NCBI GenBank assembly: GCA_012515085.1
Contig: JAAYZB010000087.1
Location: 1-34,568, forward strand
Length of the DNA stretch: 34,568 nucleotides
From: Acholeplasmataceae bacterium
Lineage (GTDB): Bacteria; Bacillota_I; Bacilli_A; Izemoplasmatales; Hujiaoplasmataceae
Direction: 5' to 3'
Of this stretch, positions 1-8,147 are shown one piece after another. Made by a program: the position numbers and the translations under genes. A model generated the notes under the pieces. It worked only from the letters and a program-made list of their open reading frames with translations, ran no database searches and was not told where the DNA came from. Each line of letters opens with the position of its first letter. Position 1 is the stretch's first letter.

Positions 1-68
1 GAGTGTCCTTTTTCCTTGAAGAATTCCAGCCAAAGATTTCTGATTTCATTTCCAGTCAATGCTTTCAT
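1..68 (-). CDS. alaS: Alanyl-tRNA synthetase, N-terminal fragment
   Basis: Only the first 22 codons and part of the next lie in the window; the gene runs off the left edge. The visible peptide starts MKALTGNEIRNLWLEF and continues with FKEKGHS, which matches the conserved start of bacterial AlaRS (the helix before the class II catalytic core). AlaRS charges tRNA-Ala in the cytoplasm. A GGAGG ribosome binding site sits at 75-79, six bases before the ATG. Two things support the assignment independently of the short peptide: a T-box leader with an alanine (GCU) specifier lies directly upstream, and recD2 lies just beyond it, an alaS neighbourhood also seen in Bacillus. Confidence 0.9.
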   Translation of the reverse strand, partial: MKALTGNEIRNLWLEFFKEKGH

Positions 69-79
69 GTCTTGCCTCC

Positions 80-297
80 AAAAAAATAAAAACATCCTTT
101 TATTTGTAAAAAGGACGATTGATCGCGGTACCACCTTTGTTCTAGTTGCCTAGCACTTCAAGTCGTTAACGCCGAACTACGGATGTTATTAACATCTCTT
201 GAAAGGAGCTTCATGCGTCCTTGATGTCATCCGTTTTCACCAAATCCGGACTCTCTTTAAGACATTTTCGGGCATTACTTGGCTTTCGCATCGATTT
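80..297 (-). promoter_or_regulatory. T-box riboswitch of alaS (Ala specifier)
   Basis: Read on the minus strand, the leader carries the conserved T-box core AAAGGTGGTACCGCG (plus positions 124-138). An intrinsic terminator follows: stem CGTCCTTTT/AAAAGGATG at 93-117, then a T-rich run at 80-92. Upstream is a stem I region with an AGAGAG(T)CCGG..GGTGAAAA-type distal part. The codon in the expected specifier position reads GCT (plus 207-209, context TGAA-GCT-CC), which fits alanine. In the family, uncharged tRNA pairs with the specifier and with the UGG of the T-box and stabilises the antiterminator, so alaS is expressed when charged tRNA-Ala is low. The exact 5' end is inferred from the promoter. 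Confidence 0.92.
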
Positions 298-303
298 ATG
301 ATA

Positions 304-332
304 ATTATATCGTATTGATTCTCTCTTTGCAA
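304..332 (-). promoter_or_regulatory. Promoter of the alaS T-box leader
   Basis: On the minus strand there is TTGCAA (plus 327-332), a 17-base spacer, then TATAAT (304-309). Transcription should start near 297, just ahead of stem I of the T-box. It lies between the recD2 stop and the leader, so alaS need not depend on recD2 transcription. Confidence 0.8.
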
Positions 333-347
333 GTCTTTCAGAGGGAA

Positions 348-2585
348 TCACAGAAAATCTTCAATCGTCAATTCCTTGTCAGCGCTGAGCTGATGTGCTT
401 GCTGAAGGTACTCCCTCAATCTTGTTTTTCTGGGGAGATCATTGCCATAGATGCCTTTTTGGAGTGCGTATTTTTCGCCAATCATGATCAGCTTTTCTTT
501 TGCTCGAGTGATTGCTGTATATAACAGTTTCTTTTTGAGCATGATGCCATGGCTTGAAACCAGTGGCAATATCACCACGTTGAATTCACTTCCTTGGGCT
601 TTGTGGATAGACACCACATAGGCAAGGGTCAGATTGTCAAGGTCCTTCACATTGTATTTGACGATATTTCCAGAAAAATCCACATGAAGTTCTTTGTCTT
701 CAATGATTGCCACCACGATGCCTTGATCGCCATTCATGATACCGTCTTCTGGTTGATTCACCAGTTGCATGACCTTATCTTGAAATCGGAATTCCCGACC
801 ATTCACGGTGATTTTATGAGCGGCATGAATTCGATTGAACCTTTCCTGAATCAATTGGTTCAATCGATCAATACCGTTTGCTCCTTTGTACAAGGGCGAA
901 AGAACCTGGATGTCATCTAAGAGCGTCTTCCCTTCTGCCATTTCCTCGCGGATGCATTTCAAAATATAATCCGCAACCAAGTTTTCTTTTGTCACATGGA
1001 AGATTCGATCGGGAAGAAAGGAAAATACATCCTCCGTGATTTGTTGATTCAAAACGTCATAAGCCAAGCGGATGATGGAAGAATCCGCTGCTTGGCGATG
1101 AATTTCATCCAGCTTGCTGACCGAAAACAAATCGGATTCGATCATATCCGCCAAAACTTGCCCAGGTCCTACCGAGGGCAACTGATTGTCATCACCGACT
1201 AACACGATTTGAGTTCGCGGTTTCATGGCTGAAAATAACTGAGATGCCAGGATAACATCCAACATTGACGCCTCGTCAATGATCACCAATTTGGCATCGA
1301 GCGGATGATGACGTCCATACGTAAATTTTCCCTCATAATCATATCCTAGCAACCGGTGAATCGTGGTTGTCGGAAAACCAGTGGCTTCTTGGAGCCGTTT
1401 GGCTGCTTTGCCAGTCGGTGCTGCTAGCTTGATTAGTTCTTTTATGTCTTTCATTCCTTGATGCATCCGCAGGTAAACTTGAACAATGGCATCAATGATG
1501 GTCGTCTTTCCAGTTCCTGGACCACCGGTAATGATGGAAAAAGGTTCTTTGAGTGCCATCATGATCGCTTTTTTTTGCGTAGGAGTATAAATGACCACTT
1601 GAGTGGATGCAAACTTTTCAAGATATAGCTGGATCAATTCTTCGTCAAAATCATCCGAGGCTTCCCGGTTGAGCGCACTCAAACGTTCGGCCAATCCTTT
1701 TTCAGCATGATGGATCACTGATATACTGACGAAATTGCTGTCTTCTACGATTTTTCCCGATCCAACAAGCAAGTCAAATCCCGCCATAATTTCAGAAGGC
1801 TCCAAAAGCTTTTTCCCCTCTTTTGCCAAGTAACTTTCGGCATATTCAAGTAATTTATCTTTTTCAAGATAGGTGTCGCCATATTTATTCATATACTCAT
1901 TTAACAAATATAGCATGACCGCTCTCAATCTTTTGGGATCGTTCTCTGGAAATCCGATTTTCAGCGCAATCTCATCTGCGCGAATAAAACCGATATTATC
2001 AATATCGTCCATCAAGACGTAAGGATTGTCTTTGACGATATCAATGGCAGCGAATCCAAACTTTTGATAGATTTTCAATGCCATTTTTGGAGAAATCGCA
2101 AATCCGTAAAGCCATATCAGCGTCGATTCCATCGCCCGGTTTTCTCTGAGCGTTTCCCAAATGGCTTGTTTCTTATTCTCATTCATTCGCGGAATCTGAT
2201 CCAACACATCCGGATCGTTCATGATTTTATCCAGAGCGTCTGTGCCCAGACGTTCGACGATCGCTTCCGCGGTTTTCGGACCAATTCCTTTAAAGAGATC
2301 GGATGACAAGTATTCGGTAATCCCCGTTTTTGTCAAATTGATTACTCGCTCGAAACGACTGGCATTGTATTGAATGCCATACTTCGGGTGATCCGCGATT
2401 TCACCATAAAACCGGTAGGTTTGATTTGGTTCCAGACGCGGAAAAAACCCACAGATGACAATTGTGGGTTCAAAACGAATCAATTCGGATTCATCCGTAT
2501 TTTCAATCATTACACGCAATACCGAATACGAATTCTCTTCATTAAAAAATAAAGTTTGCTTAACCAATCCTTCGACAAATTTCAT
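348..2585 (-). CDS. recD2: RecD2-type ATP-dependent DNA helicase (YrrC family)
   Basis: A 745-residue superfamily 1B helicase, 5'-3' in characterised members, acting in DNA repair and replication-fork maintenance without RecBC. The N-terminal third (about 1-330) holds the OB-like and helix-hairpin-helix region, with GIGPKTAEAIVERLG at about 100-114. The helicase core has Walker A GGPGTGKTT (354-362), Walker B IIDEAS (435-440), motif III VGDDNQLPSVGPG (463-475), motif V/VI SIHKAQGSEF (659-668) and YTAITRAKEKL (689-699). The ATG is followed by a normal YrrC-like start (FVEGLVKQTLFFNEENSYSV). Length is slightly below the roughly 800 residues of Bacillus YrrC. It begins 11 bases after the pepP stop and is probably co-transcribed with it; alaS lies downstream, a shared Bacillota gene order. 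Confidence 0.95.
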   Translation of the reverse strand: MKFVEGLVKQTLFFNEENSYSVLRVMIENTDESELIRFEPTIVICGFFPRLEPNQTYRFYGEIADHPKYGIQYNASRFERVINLTKTGITEYLSSDLFKGIGPKTAEAIVERLGTDALDKIMNDPDVLDQIPRMNENKKQAIWETLRENRAMESTLIWLYGFAISPKMALKIYQKFGFAAIDIVKDNPYVLMDDIDNIGFIRADEIALKIGFPENDPKRLRAVMLYLLNEYMNKYGDTYLEKDKLLEYAESYLAKEGKKLLEPSEIMAGFDLLVGSGKIVEDSNFVSISVIHHAEKGLAERLSALNREASDDFDEELIQLYLEKFASTQVVIYTPTQKKAIMMALKEPFSIITGGPGTGKTTIIDAIVQVYLRMHQGMKDIKELIKLAAPTGKAAKRLQEATGFPTTTIHRLLGYDYEGKFTYGRHHPLDAKLVIIDEASMLDVILASQLFSAMKPRTQIVLVGDDNQLPSVGPGQVLADMIESDLFSVSKLDEIHRQAADSSIIRLAYDVLNQQITEDVFSFLPDRIFHVTKENLVADYILKCIREEMAEGKTLLDDIQVLSPLYKGANGIDRLNQLIQERFNRIHAAHKITVNGREFRFQDKVMQLVNQPEDGIMNGDQGIVVAIIEDKELHVDFSGNIVKYNVKDLDNLTLAYVVSIHKAQGSEFNVVILPLVSSHGIMLKKKLLYTAITRAKEKLIMIGEKYALQKGIYGNDLPRKTRLREYLQQAHQLSADKELTIEDFL

Positions 2586-2596
2586 TGGGTTTGGAT

Positions 2597-3868
2597 TCAG
2601 CGCTTCTTGGAGAGAAATGCCTGAATGTCGTCAACTTCTTTAATGATGCCTTCACTAAGGTTCTGGCACCCGTTTTCCGTAATGATAATATCGTCTTCGA
2701 TCCGGATTCCAATGCCTTCTTCCTCGACGTAAATCCCCGGTTCAATGGTTAAAACGACTCCAGGAACAAGCGGAATCTGATACGTGCCGACATCATGAAC
2801 ATCCAGCCCGAGGTAATGACTCACGCTATGATAATAATAATGTTCGATTTTAGCGGGATCATCGATCAATTTCATGCGAATCAATCCTTCTGCCAATCTT
2901 GTTTTCGCAATTTGGTTAAGTTCAGATACCATCATTCCCGGCTTGGCAATTTGGATTAGCTCCTTGTTCACTGACAGAACCAATTCGTACAACTGCCGTT
3001 GTCTTATGGAAAAAACACCATTGACCGGGAAAGTGCGACTGATATCGCCTGCATATGGTCCCGATAACGCACCGAGATCCAGCAAGACCAAATCGCCGTC
3101 ATGTAATGGTTGATTGTTTTCTTCATAATGGAGTACCGTCGCGTTTTTTCCGCCGGCTATGATTGAGTTGAAAGCAACACCTTCACTTCCTGCGAGGCGA
3201 ATTGTATAATCGAACAACGCATCCAGTTCATGTTCATTTCGTCCAGGAGAAGTCATATTCATAATGGCTTCGATTCCTTTTTTGGTGTAAGCAATCGCTT
3301 TTTCGATTTCTTGTCTCTCTTCTTTGCCTTTTTGTATTCTTAGTTGAAACAGGCTTTCGTTGGCGTTTTTAATGATGAGCTCAGGAAAGTGGTTGCGAAG
3401 GATGTCGGTTTCATTTAAACTGATTGGTTTTCCGAGCGGTCCATCCCGATAGAGGTCCAGATATAGAAACTGAGGCATCCCCATCAAAGCTTTTCGCGAA
3501 TCCGATAAGATTTGATCGGTCAAAAAGCCGGCATATTCGTTCAGAGTGCGGATTCGTTCTACTGGTATTCCGGAAATATCTGCCGCTTCTTCCTTGGTCA
3601 AACGACGCCCAAGCCATTTCGTTGCATAATCGCTAGCTTCCTCAATAAACAAATAATCAAAATAGGCCTCTTTCGATTTTGCAATCAATAAAATAAAGTT
3701 TTCTCGCTGAAGGCCGGTTAAATAATAAAAATTACGATTTGGAACATACGCATATTTTTGATCTGCGCTTTTATGGGGAGCCTTCCCAGAAAAAAACAGG
3801 GCAAATGCCTTGTCCATCATCTGGTTCACAAATGCTTGGCGATGTTCAATAAATATTTTTTTATCCAT
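2597..3868 (-). CDS. pepP: Xaa-Pro aminopeptidase (M24B, PepP/PepQ-like)
   Basis: A cytoplasmic dimetal aminopeptidase that removes N-terminal residues preceding proline. With the start chosen here the protein has 423 residues: an N-terminal creatinase-like domain (about 1-165) and a pita-bread catalytic domain. Metal ligands are visible as D264 (LLDLGA), D275 (YAGDISRTF), H351 (SVSHYLGLDVHD), E376 (TIEPGIYV) and E391 (RIEDDI), the complete M24 set. An upstream in-frame ATG at 3898 would add ten lysine-rich residues, but the -10 box TATAAT covers 3897-3902, so that codon is not in the transcript. The chosen ATG (3866-3868) has AAGGTGA just upstream. First gene of a two-gene unit with recD2. 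Whether it is PepP or PepQ (prolidase) cannot be settled by motifs alone; length and N-terminal domain favour PepP. Confidence 0.93.
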   Translation of the reverse strand: MDKKIFIEHRQAFVNQMMDKAFALFFSGKAPHKSADQKYAYVPNRNFYYLTGLQRENFILLIAKSKEAYFDYLFIEEASDYATKWLGRRLTKEEAADISGIPVERIRTLNEYAGFLTDQILSDSRKALMGMPQFLYLDLYRDGPLGKPISLNETDILRNHFPELIIKNANESLFQLRIQKGKEERQEIEKAIAYTKKGIEAIMNMTSPGRNEHELDALFDYTIRLAGSEGVAFNSIIAGGKNATVLHYEENNQPLHDGDLVLLDLGALSGPYAGDISRTFPVNGVFSIRQRQLYELVLSVNKELIQIAKPGMMVSELNQIAKTRLAEGLIRMKLIDDPAKIEHYYYHSVSHYLGLDVHDVGTYQIPLVPGVVLTIEPGIYVEEEGIGIRIEDDIIITENGCQNLSEGIIKEVDDIQAFLSKKR

Positions 3869-3896
3869 AAAGGTCACCTTGACTTTCTTTTTTTTC

Positions 3897-3905
3897 ATTA
3901 TATCA
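3897..3905 (-). promoter_or_regulatory. Extended -10 promoter of pepP-recD2
   Basis: Minus-strand TGATATAAT, an extended -10 element; no good -35 hexamer at 16-18 bases (GCTTTT at 17). It overlaps the upstream in-frame ATG and so fixes the pepP start at 3868. It lies immediately after the terminator of the VTT gene. Confidence 0.7.
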
Positions 3906-3907
3906 TA

Positions 3908-3947
3908 TTAAAAAGGCAAAAAGCACGAAAACTGCGCTTTTTGCCTT
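3908..3947 (-). terminator. Intrinsic terminator of the VTT membrane protein gene
   Basis: Minus-strand perfect 12-bp stem AAGGCAAAAAGC/GCTTTTTGCCTT (plus 3913-3924 and 3936-3947), 11-base loop, then TTTTTAA. It begins 8 bases after the stop of the gene ending at 3956. Confidence 0.85.
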
Positions 3948-3955
3948 GATAAACT

Positions 3956-4579
3956 TTAACTTTCCGGTTTGATATCTTCCTTCTTTTTACAGAAATGTCG
4001 CCAAAGAAGCCATAGTCCCAATAAAGCGAAATAGACTAGGAAGAGCCATAATATATTGAGTGGGTGCGTCTGAATATCAAACAGACTCCCAAGAAACACT
4101 AAGAAAGTGACGATGACTAAACGTGACGTAATCGTCAAAAACAAGTATCGAGAAAGTTTTGTCTTGGTCAAGGCAAGTGCATAATTCAGGATTGATGATG
4201 GCAGGAACGGATTGGATAAAATGACCAAAACCGCAAACAAGTTGGGCCCATCCACGACATTTAAGAACATGCGCCCGTATTTATTCTCTTCGACTTTACG
4301 AGCAAAATAGGGAGCGAGCGTCATGCGGATCAAACCAAATATCAAAATCATACCCGCCATAGATCCCAAAGTCGATAATAAAATCGTATAGGCAGTGCCT
4401 GCCACATTGCCAAAGACGCTAGCCATGATACTCAAATTGAAACCGATTAGAACTGTGAGTGGCAAAGAAGGTATTATCGCTTCAAGAAAGGGCAAAAGCA
4501 CCGCAGAAAGCGGCGCAAACCATAAATGAGTTATCACGAATGCTTCCAGTTTATCCAGAAAATTGTATAAAAAATCCAA
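3956..4579 (-). CDS. VTT-domain (TVP38/TMEM64, DedA-superfamily) membrane protein
   Basis: A 207-residue polytopic membrane protein with about five hydrophobic segments. The stretch FLEAIIPSLPLTVLIGFN (about 31-48) followed by glycine-rich helices (NVAGTAYTI, LGSMAGMILIFG) matches the VTT/SNARE-associated domain that includes DedA and TVP38 proteins. Related DedA proteins move undecaprenyl phosphate across the membrane, while TVP38 members have less clear roles; which applies here is not visible. The start is TTG (plus CAA, 4577-4579) with AAAGGAAG about 8 bases upstream. The C-terminus is basic then acidic (RHFCKKKEDIKPES). The gene begins only 18 bases after the gap terminator hairpin with no room for its own promoter, so expression probably depends on read-through from gap. 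Confidence 0.75.
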   Translation of the reverse strand: MDFLYNFLDKLEAFVITHLWFAPLSAVLLPFLEAIIPSLPLTVLIGFNLSIMASVFGNVAGTAYTILLSTLGSMAGMILIFGLIRMTLAPYFARKVEENKYGRMFLNVVDGPNLFAVLVILSNPFLPSSILNYALALTKTKLSRYLFLTITSRLVIVTFLVFLGSLFDIQTHPLNILWLFLVYFALLGLWLLWRHFCKKKEDIKPES

Positions 4580-4597
4580 AGAGGTTCTTCCTTTCAG

Positions 4598-4623
4598 AAA
4601 AAAGCATCCTTCCGGATGCTTTT
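4598..4623 (-). terminator. Intrinsic terminator after gap
   Basis: Minus-strand stem AAAGCATCC/GGATGCTTT (plus 4601-4609 and 4614-4622) with a GGAA tetraloop and a T6 tract. It starts three bases after the gap stop and ends just upstream of the VTT gene, where it probably attenuates rather than abolishes downstream transcription. Confidence 0.85.
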
Positions 4624-4625
4624 GT

Positions 4626-5639
4626 TTAGATTAGTTCCGCAAAATGCTTCAGTGTCCGCACCATTTGGGCAGTAAAGCCAAATTCGTTGTCATACCAAGA
4701 GATCACTTTGACCATCTGCTTGCCATCTTCCGTATTTAGCACGAGAGTGCTCTGGGCATCAAACAAGGTCCCGTAAGGCATACCGATCACATCCGATGAG
4801 ACGATGGGATCTTCGGTATATCCGACCGTATCGGATTGAGCGTTCTTCACGGCTAAATTAATTTCTTCTTTGGTCACCGGTTTCTTCAGTTCCACAACCA
4901 AATCAACGACTGATCCTGTAATCACGGGAACTCGAAGCGCAATGCCGTCCATTTTCCCTTTCAGTTGCGGCAAGACCAAGGCCACTGCTTTTGCGGCTCC
5001 GGTCGAAGTCGGAACGATATTCGCAGCAGCAGCGCGTCCGCGACGAGAATCAATCCCCTTCGAATGAGGAATATCCAAGGTCGCTTGGTCGTTGGTATAA
5101 GCATGAACAGTCGTCATGATTCCGCGAACGATTCCAAAGTTATCATCCAAAATTTTGGCAATTGGGGCTAAACAGTTGGTGGTGCAGCTCGCCGCTGACA
5201 AAATCGTTTCATCACCAGACAACGATTGTTCATTGACGCCGAATACCACGGTCGGAATGTCTTTTTCTTTCGCAGGAGCGCTGATGATGACTTTCTTAGC
5301 ACCGGCTTCCAAATGCCATCCGGCTTTTTCACGTGACGTGAAGATTCCGGTGCATTCCAACACCACATCGACTTTGTATTCTTTCCAAGGGAGTTCCGCC
5401 GGGTTTTTCACGGCAAATACAGGCACTCTCTTTCCTTCAACAACTAAATAATTATCTTCAAATGTAACATCTTTTGCATATCTTCCTTGGCTACTGTCAT
5501 ACTTGAGCAAATACGCGAGTTGTCTGGCATCTGTCAAATCATTGATCGCGACAATGTCAAAATCCTTGTTTCCAAACATGACCCTAAACGCCAAACGCCC
5601 GATCCGGCCAAATCCATTGATAGCTACTTTTACTGACAT
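4626..5639 (-). CDS. gap: Glyceraldehyde-3-phosphate dehydrogenase (NAD type)
   Basis: Phosphorylating GAPDH of glycolysis, 337 residues, normal length. The Rossmann motif [13 protein letters not shown] is at 7-19. Asp34 in AINDLTD marks NAD rather than NADP preference. The active-site Cys152 lies in [12 protein letters not shown] and His179 in [10 protein letters not shown]. The C-terminal WYDNEFGF (about 316-323) is the conserved active-site tail. The ATG is preceded by GGAGG with an 8-base spacer and by a near-consensus promoter, so the gene is probably strongly expressed. Unlike many Bacillota it is not beside cggR, pgk or tpi here; no operator for a sugar-sensing repressor was recognised. 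Confidence 0.97.
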   Translation of the reverse strand: MSVKVAINGFGRIGRLAFRVMFGNKDFDIVAINDLTDARQLAYLLKYDSSQGRYAKDVTFEDNYLVVEGKRVPVFAVKNPAELPWKEYKVDVVLECTGIFTSREKAGWHLEAGAKKVIISAPAKEKDIPTVVFGVNEQSLSGDETILSAASCTTNCLAPIAKILDDNFGIVRGIMTTVHAYTNDQATLDIPHSKGIDSRRGRAAAANIVPTSTGAAKAVALVLPQLKGKMDGIALRVPVITGSVVDLVVELKKPVTKEEINLAVKNAQSDTVGYTEDPIVSSDVIGMPYGTLFDAQSTLVLNTEDGKQMVKVISWYDNEFGFTAQMVRTLKHFAELI

Positions 5640-5674
5640 GATTATTCCTCCAATGTTTTCTGTCTTCCGTTATT

Positions 5675-5703
5675 ATTTTACTCGATTTATTTAAGTTTAT
5701 CAA
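5675..5703 (-). promoter_or_regulatory. Promoter of gap
   Basis: Minus-strand TTGATA (plus 5698-5703), 17-base spacer, TAAAAT (5675-5680). Five of six bases match consensus in each hexamer, fitting a highly expressed glycolytic gene. Confidence 0.85.
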
Positions 5704-5734
5704 GGTTTCCCGTTGTTAAAACGTTTTCAGATAT

Positions 5735-5776
5735 GAAAATGCCGAGAGCCGTCTCATCCAAGACTCTACCCCCGGC
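5735..5776 (-). terminator. Probable terminator hairpin after spx
   Basis: Minus-strand imperfect GC-rich stem GCCGGGGG...CTCTCGGC (plus 5741-5776, includes G-U pairs) with an inner GTCT/AGAC stem, followed by a short ATTTTC tract. The position 26 bases after the spx stop fits a terminator, but the U tract is weak. Confidence 0.5.
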
Positions 5777-5801
5777 AAATGGATCTCATAATCCGTGATT
5801 C

Positions 5802-6254
5802 TCACAAAGTGTGAACCGCTCTGTTTTTTTGCAACGCATTTCGAACACAACGTTTGTATTCACAGTTTTCGTCACATTCCTGACACATGATTTCATCACG
5901 AAATTTTCGGGGAATAAAAGCACGGATCTCATCTTCATTATATCCCGTCTGCATGATTTTGTCATTGATGATGATGGGACGTTTCAAGATGGTGGGATTA
6001 TCGATGATGAATTCCGCAAGTTCACCAAATCGCATTTCTTCCGTATCCAGATTATGTTCTTTGAATACTTTGGATCGCGTTGAAATGATGTCCTCAAAGC
6101 CGTTTTCCGAATGTTTGAGCATGTTGATGATATCATCTCTCGTCAAGCGGATGCCAATAATGTTCTTCTCTCTATAAGGAATTTGATTATCTTCGAGCCA
6201 TTTTTTGGCCTTCCGGCAGGAGGAGCAACTGGAACTAGTATAAAGTGTGATCAT
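5802..6254 (-). CDS. spx: Spx-family redox-responsive transcription regulator with C-terminal Cys cluster
   Basis: An ArsC-fold protein that in Bacillus binds the RNA polymerase alpha C-terminal domain and controls the thiol-stress response. With the start at 6254 (150 residues) the numbering matches Bacillus Spx: redox pair C10-S-S-C13, RNAP-contact Gly52, the block DIISTRSKVF, Arg92 in LKRPIIIND, and GYNEDEIRAFIPRKF. The ATG two codons upstream is rejected because GAGGA directly abuts it, whereas this ATG has a 6-base spacer. Bacillus Spx is 131 residues; this protein adds a C-terminal tail containing C124-x2-C127-x3-C131-x4-C136, which could bind metal or form extra disulfides (inference). 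It is divergent from pepF and transcribed from an extended -10 promoter flanked by an inverted repeat. Confidence 0.93.
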   Translation of the reverse strand: MITLYTSSSCSSCRKAKKWLEDNQIPYREKNIIGIRLTRDDIINMLKHSENGFEDIISTRSKVFKEHNLDTEEMRFGELAEFIIDNPTILKRPIIINDKIMQTGYNEDEIRAFIPRKFRDEIMCQECDENCEYKRCVRNALQKNRAVHTL

Positions 6255-6264
6255 ATCCATTCCT

Positions 6265-6297
6265 CGCTTTCGCCGCTTTATTATATCACGAAAGCGG
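6265..6297 (-). promoter_or_regulatory. spx promoter embedded in an inverted repeat
   Basis: Minus-strand extended -10 TGATATAAT (plus 6280-6288). It is bracketed by CCGCTTT (6273-6279) and AAAGCGG (6291-6297), a perfect 7-bp inverted repeat. A second CGCTTTCG (6265-6272) is also complementary to CGAAAGCG (6289-6296). This could be an operator or a 5'-UTR hairpin; no regulator can be named. Confidence 0.55.
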
Positions 6298-6326
6298 ATA
6301 TATGGTTATTATTTTTTATATTTTAG

Positions 6327-6335
6327 TGGTATAAT
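6327..6335 (+). promoter_or_regulatory. Extended -10 promoter of pepF
   Basis: TGGTATAAT, a perfect -10 with an upstream TG dinucleotide; no clear -35. It lies 30 bases before the pepF start, with AGGAGG at 6352-6357. Confidence 0.7.
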
Positions 6336-6365
6336 TAAAAAAAATACCGTCAGGAGGAATTCATC

Positions 6366-8126
6366 ATGAAATGGGACTTAACTTATCTTTTTCCGACACT
6401 TGATGCCTATGAAGCGGCTTATGCGCTGACTTTGGACTTAATCGAAAAATTCGCATCATACAAAGGCAAACTAGGCAATGAAACTGATTTTCGCGATTAT
6501 TATTTACTTCATAAAGAGATGCAAAAAACTGGATATCGAGTTTATCAATACGCATCATTGTTATCCGACTTAAATAAAAAAGATTCGCAGAATGCCGCAC
6601 GATTGCAAAAGGTTCAAATCGCTTTTGCGAAATTCCAACAACAAGTCGCTTTTGAAGAACCGGAGTTAATTGCTCTTGGGGAGAACAAAGTGTTGAGTTT
6701 TGTGAATCGTTATCCCGAGTTAGCAGAATTCAAGTTCAATTTTGAAAAATTGTTCCACCGACAAGAACACATCTTGGATGACCGATCCGAACAATTGCTT
6801 GCCAATTATACACAATTGTCTGCTTCGGGATCTGGCTTGTACAGTTCATTATCGGTTGCTGATATTGAAAATCAAGATGTGATGCTTGATAGTGGTGACA
6901 TTGTACAAATTTCAAACAGCAACTATCGTGCTTACATTCAAAAAAGTCGCAATCCGAAAGAACGCAAAGATATTTTTGAAGCGGTATTTTCTTATTATGA
7001 TATTCACAAACATACCTATGCTTCAATCTATAAAACTGTTTTGGATGCGGATCATGCGTTGATGAAAGCCCGTAAATATCCCACTTGTTTGGAAAGTTAT
7101 CTCTTTAACAACCAAATCCCAACGGATGTCTATTATTCGCTTACCAATGTAGCTCGTAAAAATACTCAAGCAATCAAAAAATATCTTGACCTTCGGAAGA
7201 AAGCGCTCCATTTGGAAGAATATCACACATATGATCGTTTCCTGGATTTGGCACAAAGCGACAAAGAGTACGAATTCTCCGAAGCGAAACAACTGTTTTT
7301 CGAATCGATAAAATCATTCCCAGCTGATTTCCAAGAAAAAGCTGCCGAGGTCTTAAAAGACGGCTTTGTCGACGTATATGAACAGCCGGGGAAACGGACG
7401 GGCGCCTATTCTTCTTCCATGCCCGATACACATCCGTTCATCCTTCTGAATTATTCCAAAACATTGGCCGACGTCTTCACAGTCGTTCACGAAGCCGGTC
7501 ACTCGATGCATTCCCTCTATGCGATGGAAAAACAACCGAGCGCTTTACAGGATTACACTATTTTTGTGGCTGAAGTGGCCTCCACATTCAACGAGCATAA
7601 CCTATTGGATTATTTTATTCAGTCGAGCAAAGCGACAAAATCAGAAAAAATCATGCTACTACAACGGGCAATCGATGATATCCTTGCGACTTTTTACCGA
7701 CAAACTCTATTTGCGATTTATGAGCTCGAAGCTCATAAATTGATTGAGAGCAATCAACCAATCACCGCGGATCAATTATCCAAAATCATGATTGACCTTT
7801 ATCAGGAATTTTATGGTTTGGACATCACCAAGGAAGAAGTCAAGCAATACGTTTGGGCTTATATTCCTCATCTGTTCTACTATCCTTTCTATGTGTATCA
7901 GTATGCGACTAGTTTTGCGGCTTCCTTGAAAATCTATGAAGACATCAAAAATCAAGTCCCAGGAGCATTTGACCGCTACATCGGGTTACTGCAATCCGGA
8001 GGAAGTGATTATCCCGTCAAGCAACTTCAAAAAGCCGGCGTGGATCTCACCAAAGAAGATGCTTTCCAGGCGGTTGTCAAGCGTTTAACGGATTTGGTCA
8101 ATCAATTAGCCATTGAACTCGAATAA
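6366..8126 (+). CDS. pepF: Oligoendopeptidase F (M3 metallopeptidase)
   Basis: Cytosolic zinc oligopeptidase that cleaves short internal peptides. The protein has 586 residues, within the usual PepF range of about 560-610. The N-terminal part is helical (MKWDLTYLFPTLDAYEAAY is a typical PepF start). The zinc site is HEAGH (375-379, in VVHEAGHSMHSLYA) and the third ligand is Glu403 in VAEVASTFNEH. The C-terminal AYIPHLFYYPFYVYQYATSFA segment (about 498-518) is the conserved M3 substrate-binding region. The ATG has AGGAGG with an 8-base spacer. It is monocistronic, divergent from spx, and the trpS leader promoter overlaps its last codons. Confidence 0.95.
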   Translation: MKWDLTYLFPTLDAYEAAYALTLDLIEKFASYKGKLGNETDFRDYYLLHKEMQKTGYRVYQYASLLSDLNKKDSQNAARLQKVQIAFAKFQQQVAFEEPELIALGENKVLSFVNRYPELAEFKFNFEKLFHRQEHILDDRSEQLLANYTQLSASGSGLYSSLSVADIENQDVMLDSGDIVQISNSNYRAYIQKSRNPKERKDIFEAVFSYYDIHKHTYASIYKTVLDADHALMKARKYPTCLESYLFNNQIPTDVYYSLTNVARKNTQAIKKYLDLRKKALHLEEYHTYDRFLDLAQSDKEYEFSEAKQLFFESIKSFPADFQEKAAEVLKDGFVDVYEQPGKRTGAYSSSMPDTHPFILLNYSKTLADVFTVVHEAGHSMHSLYAMEKQPSALQDYTIFVAEVASTFNEHNLLDYFIQSSKATKSEKIMLLQRAIDDILATFYRQTLFAIYELEAHKLIESNQPITADQLSKIMIDLYQEFYGLDITKEEVKQYVWAYIPHLFYYPFYVYQYATSFAASLKIYEDIKNQVPGAFDRYIGLLQSGGSDYPVKQLQKAGVDLTKEDAFQAVVKRLTDLVNQLAIELE

Positions 8127-8141
8127 ATTCCGTGATATAAT
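8113..8141 (+). promoter_or_regulatory. Promoter of the trpS T-box leader
   Basis: TTGAAC (8113-8118), 17-base spacer, TATAAT (8136-8141) with an extended TG at 8133-8134. The -35 lies inside the last codons of pepF. Transcription should start near 8148. Confidence 0.82.
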
Positions 8142-8147
8142 AAATCA

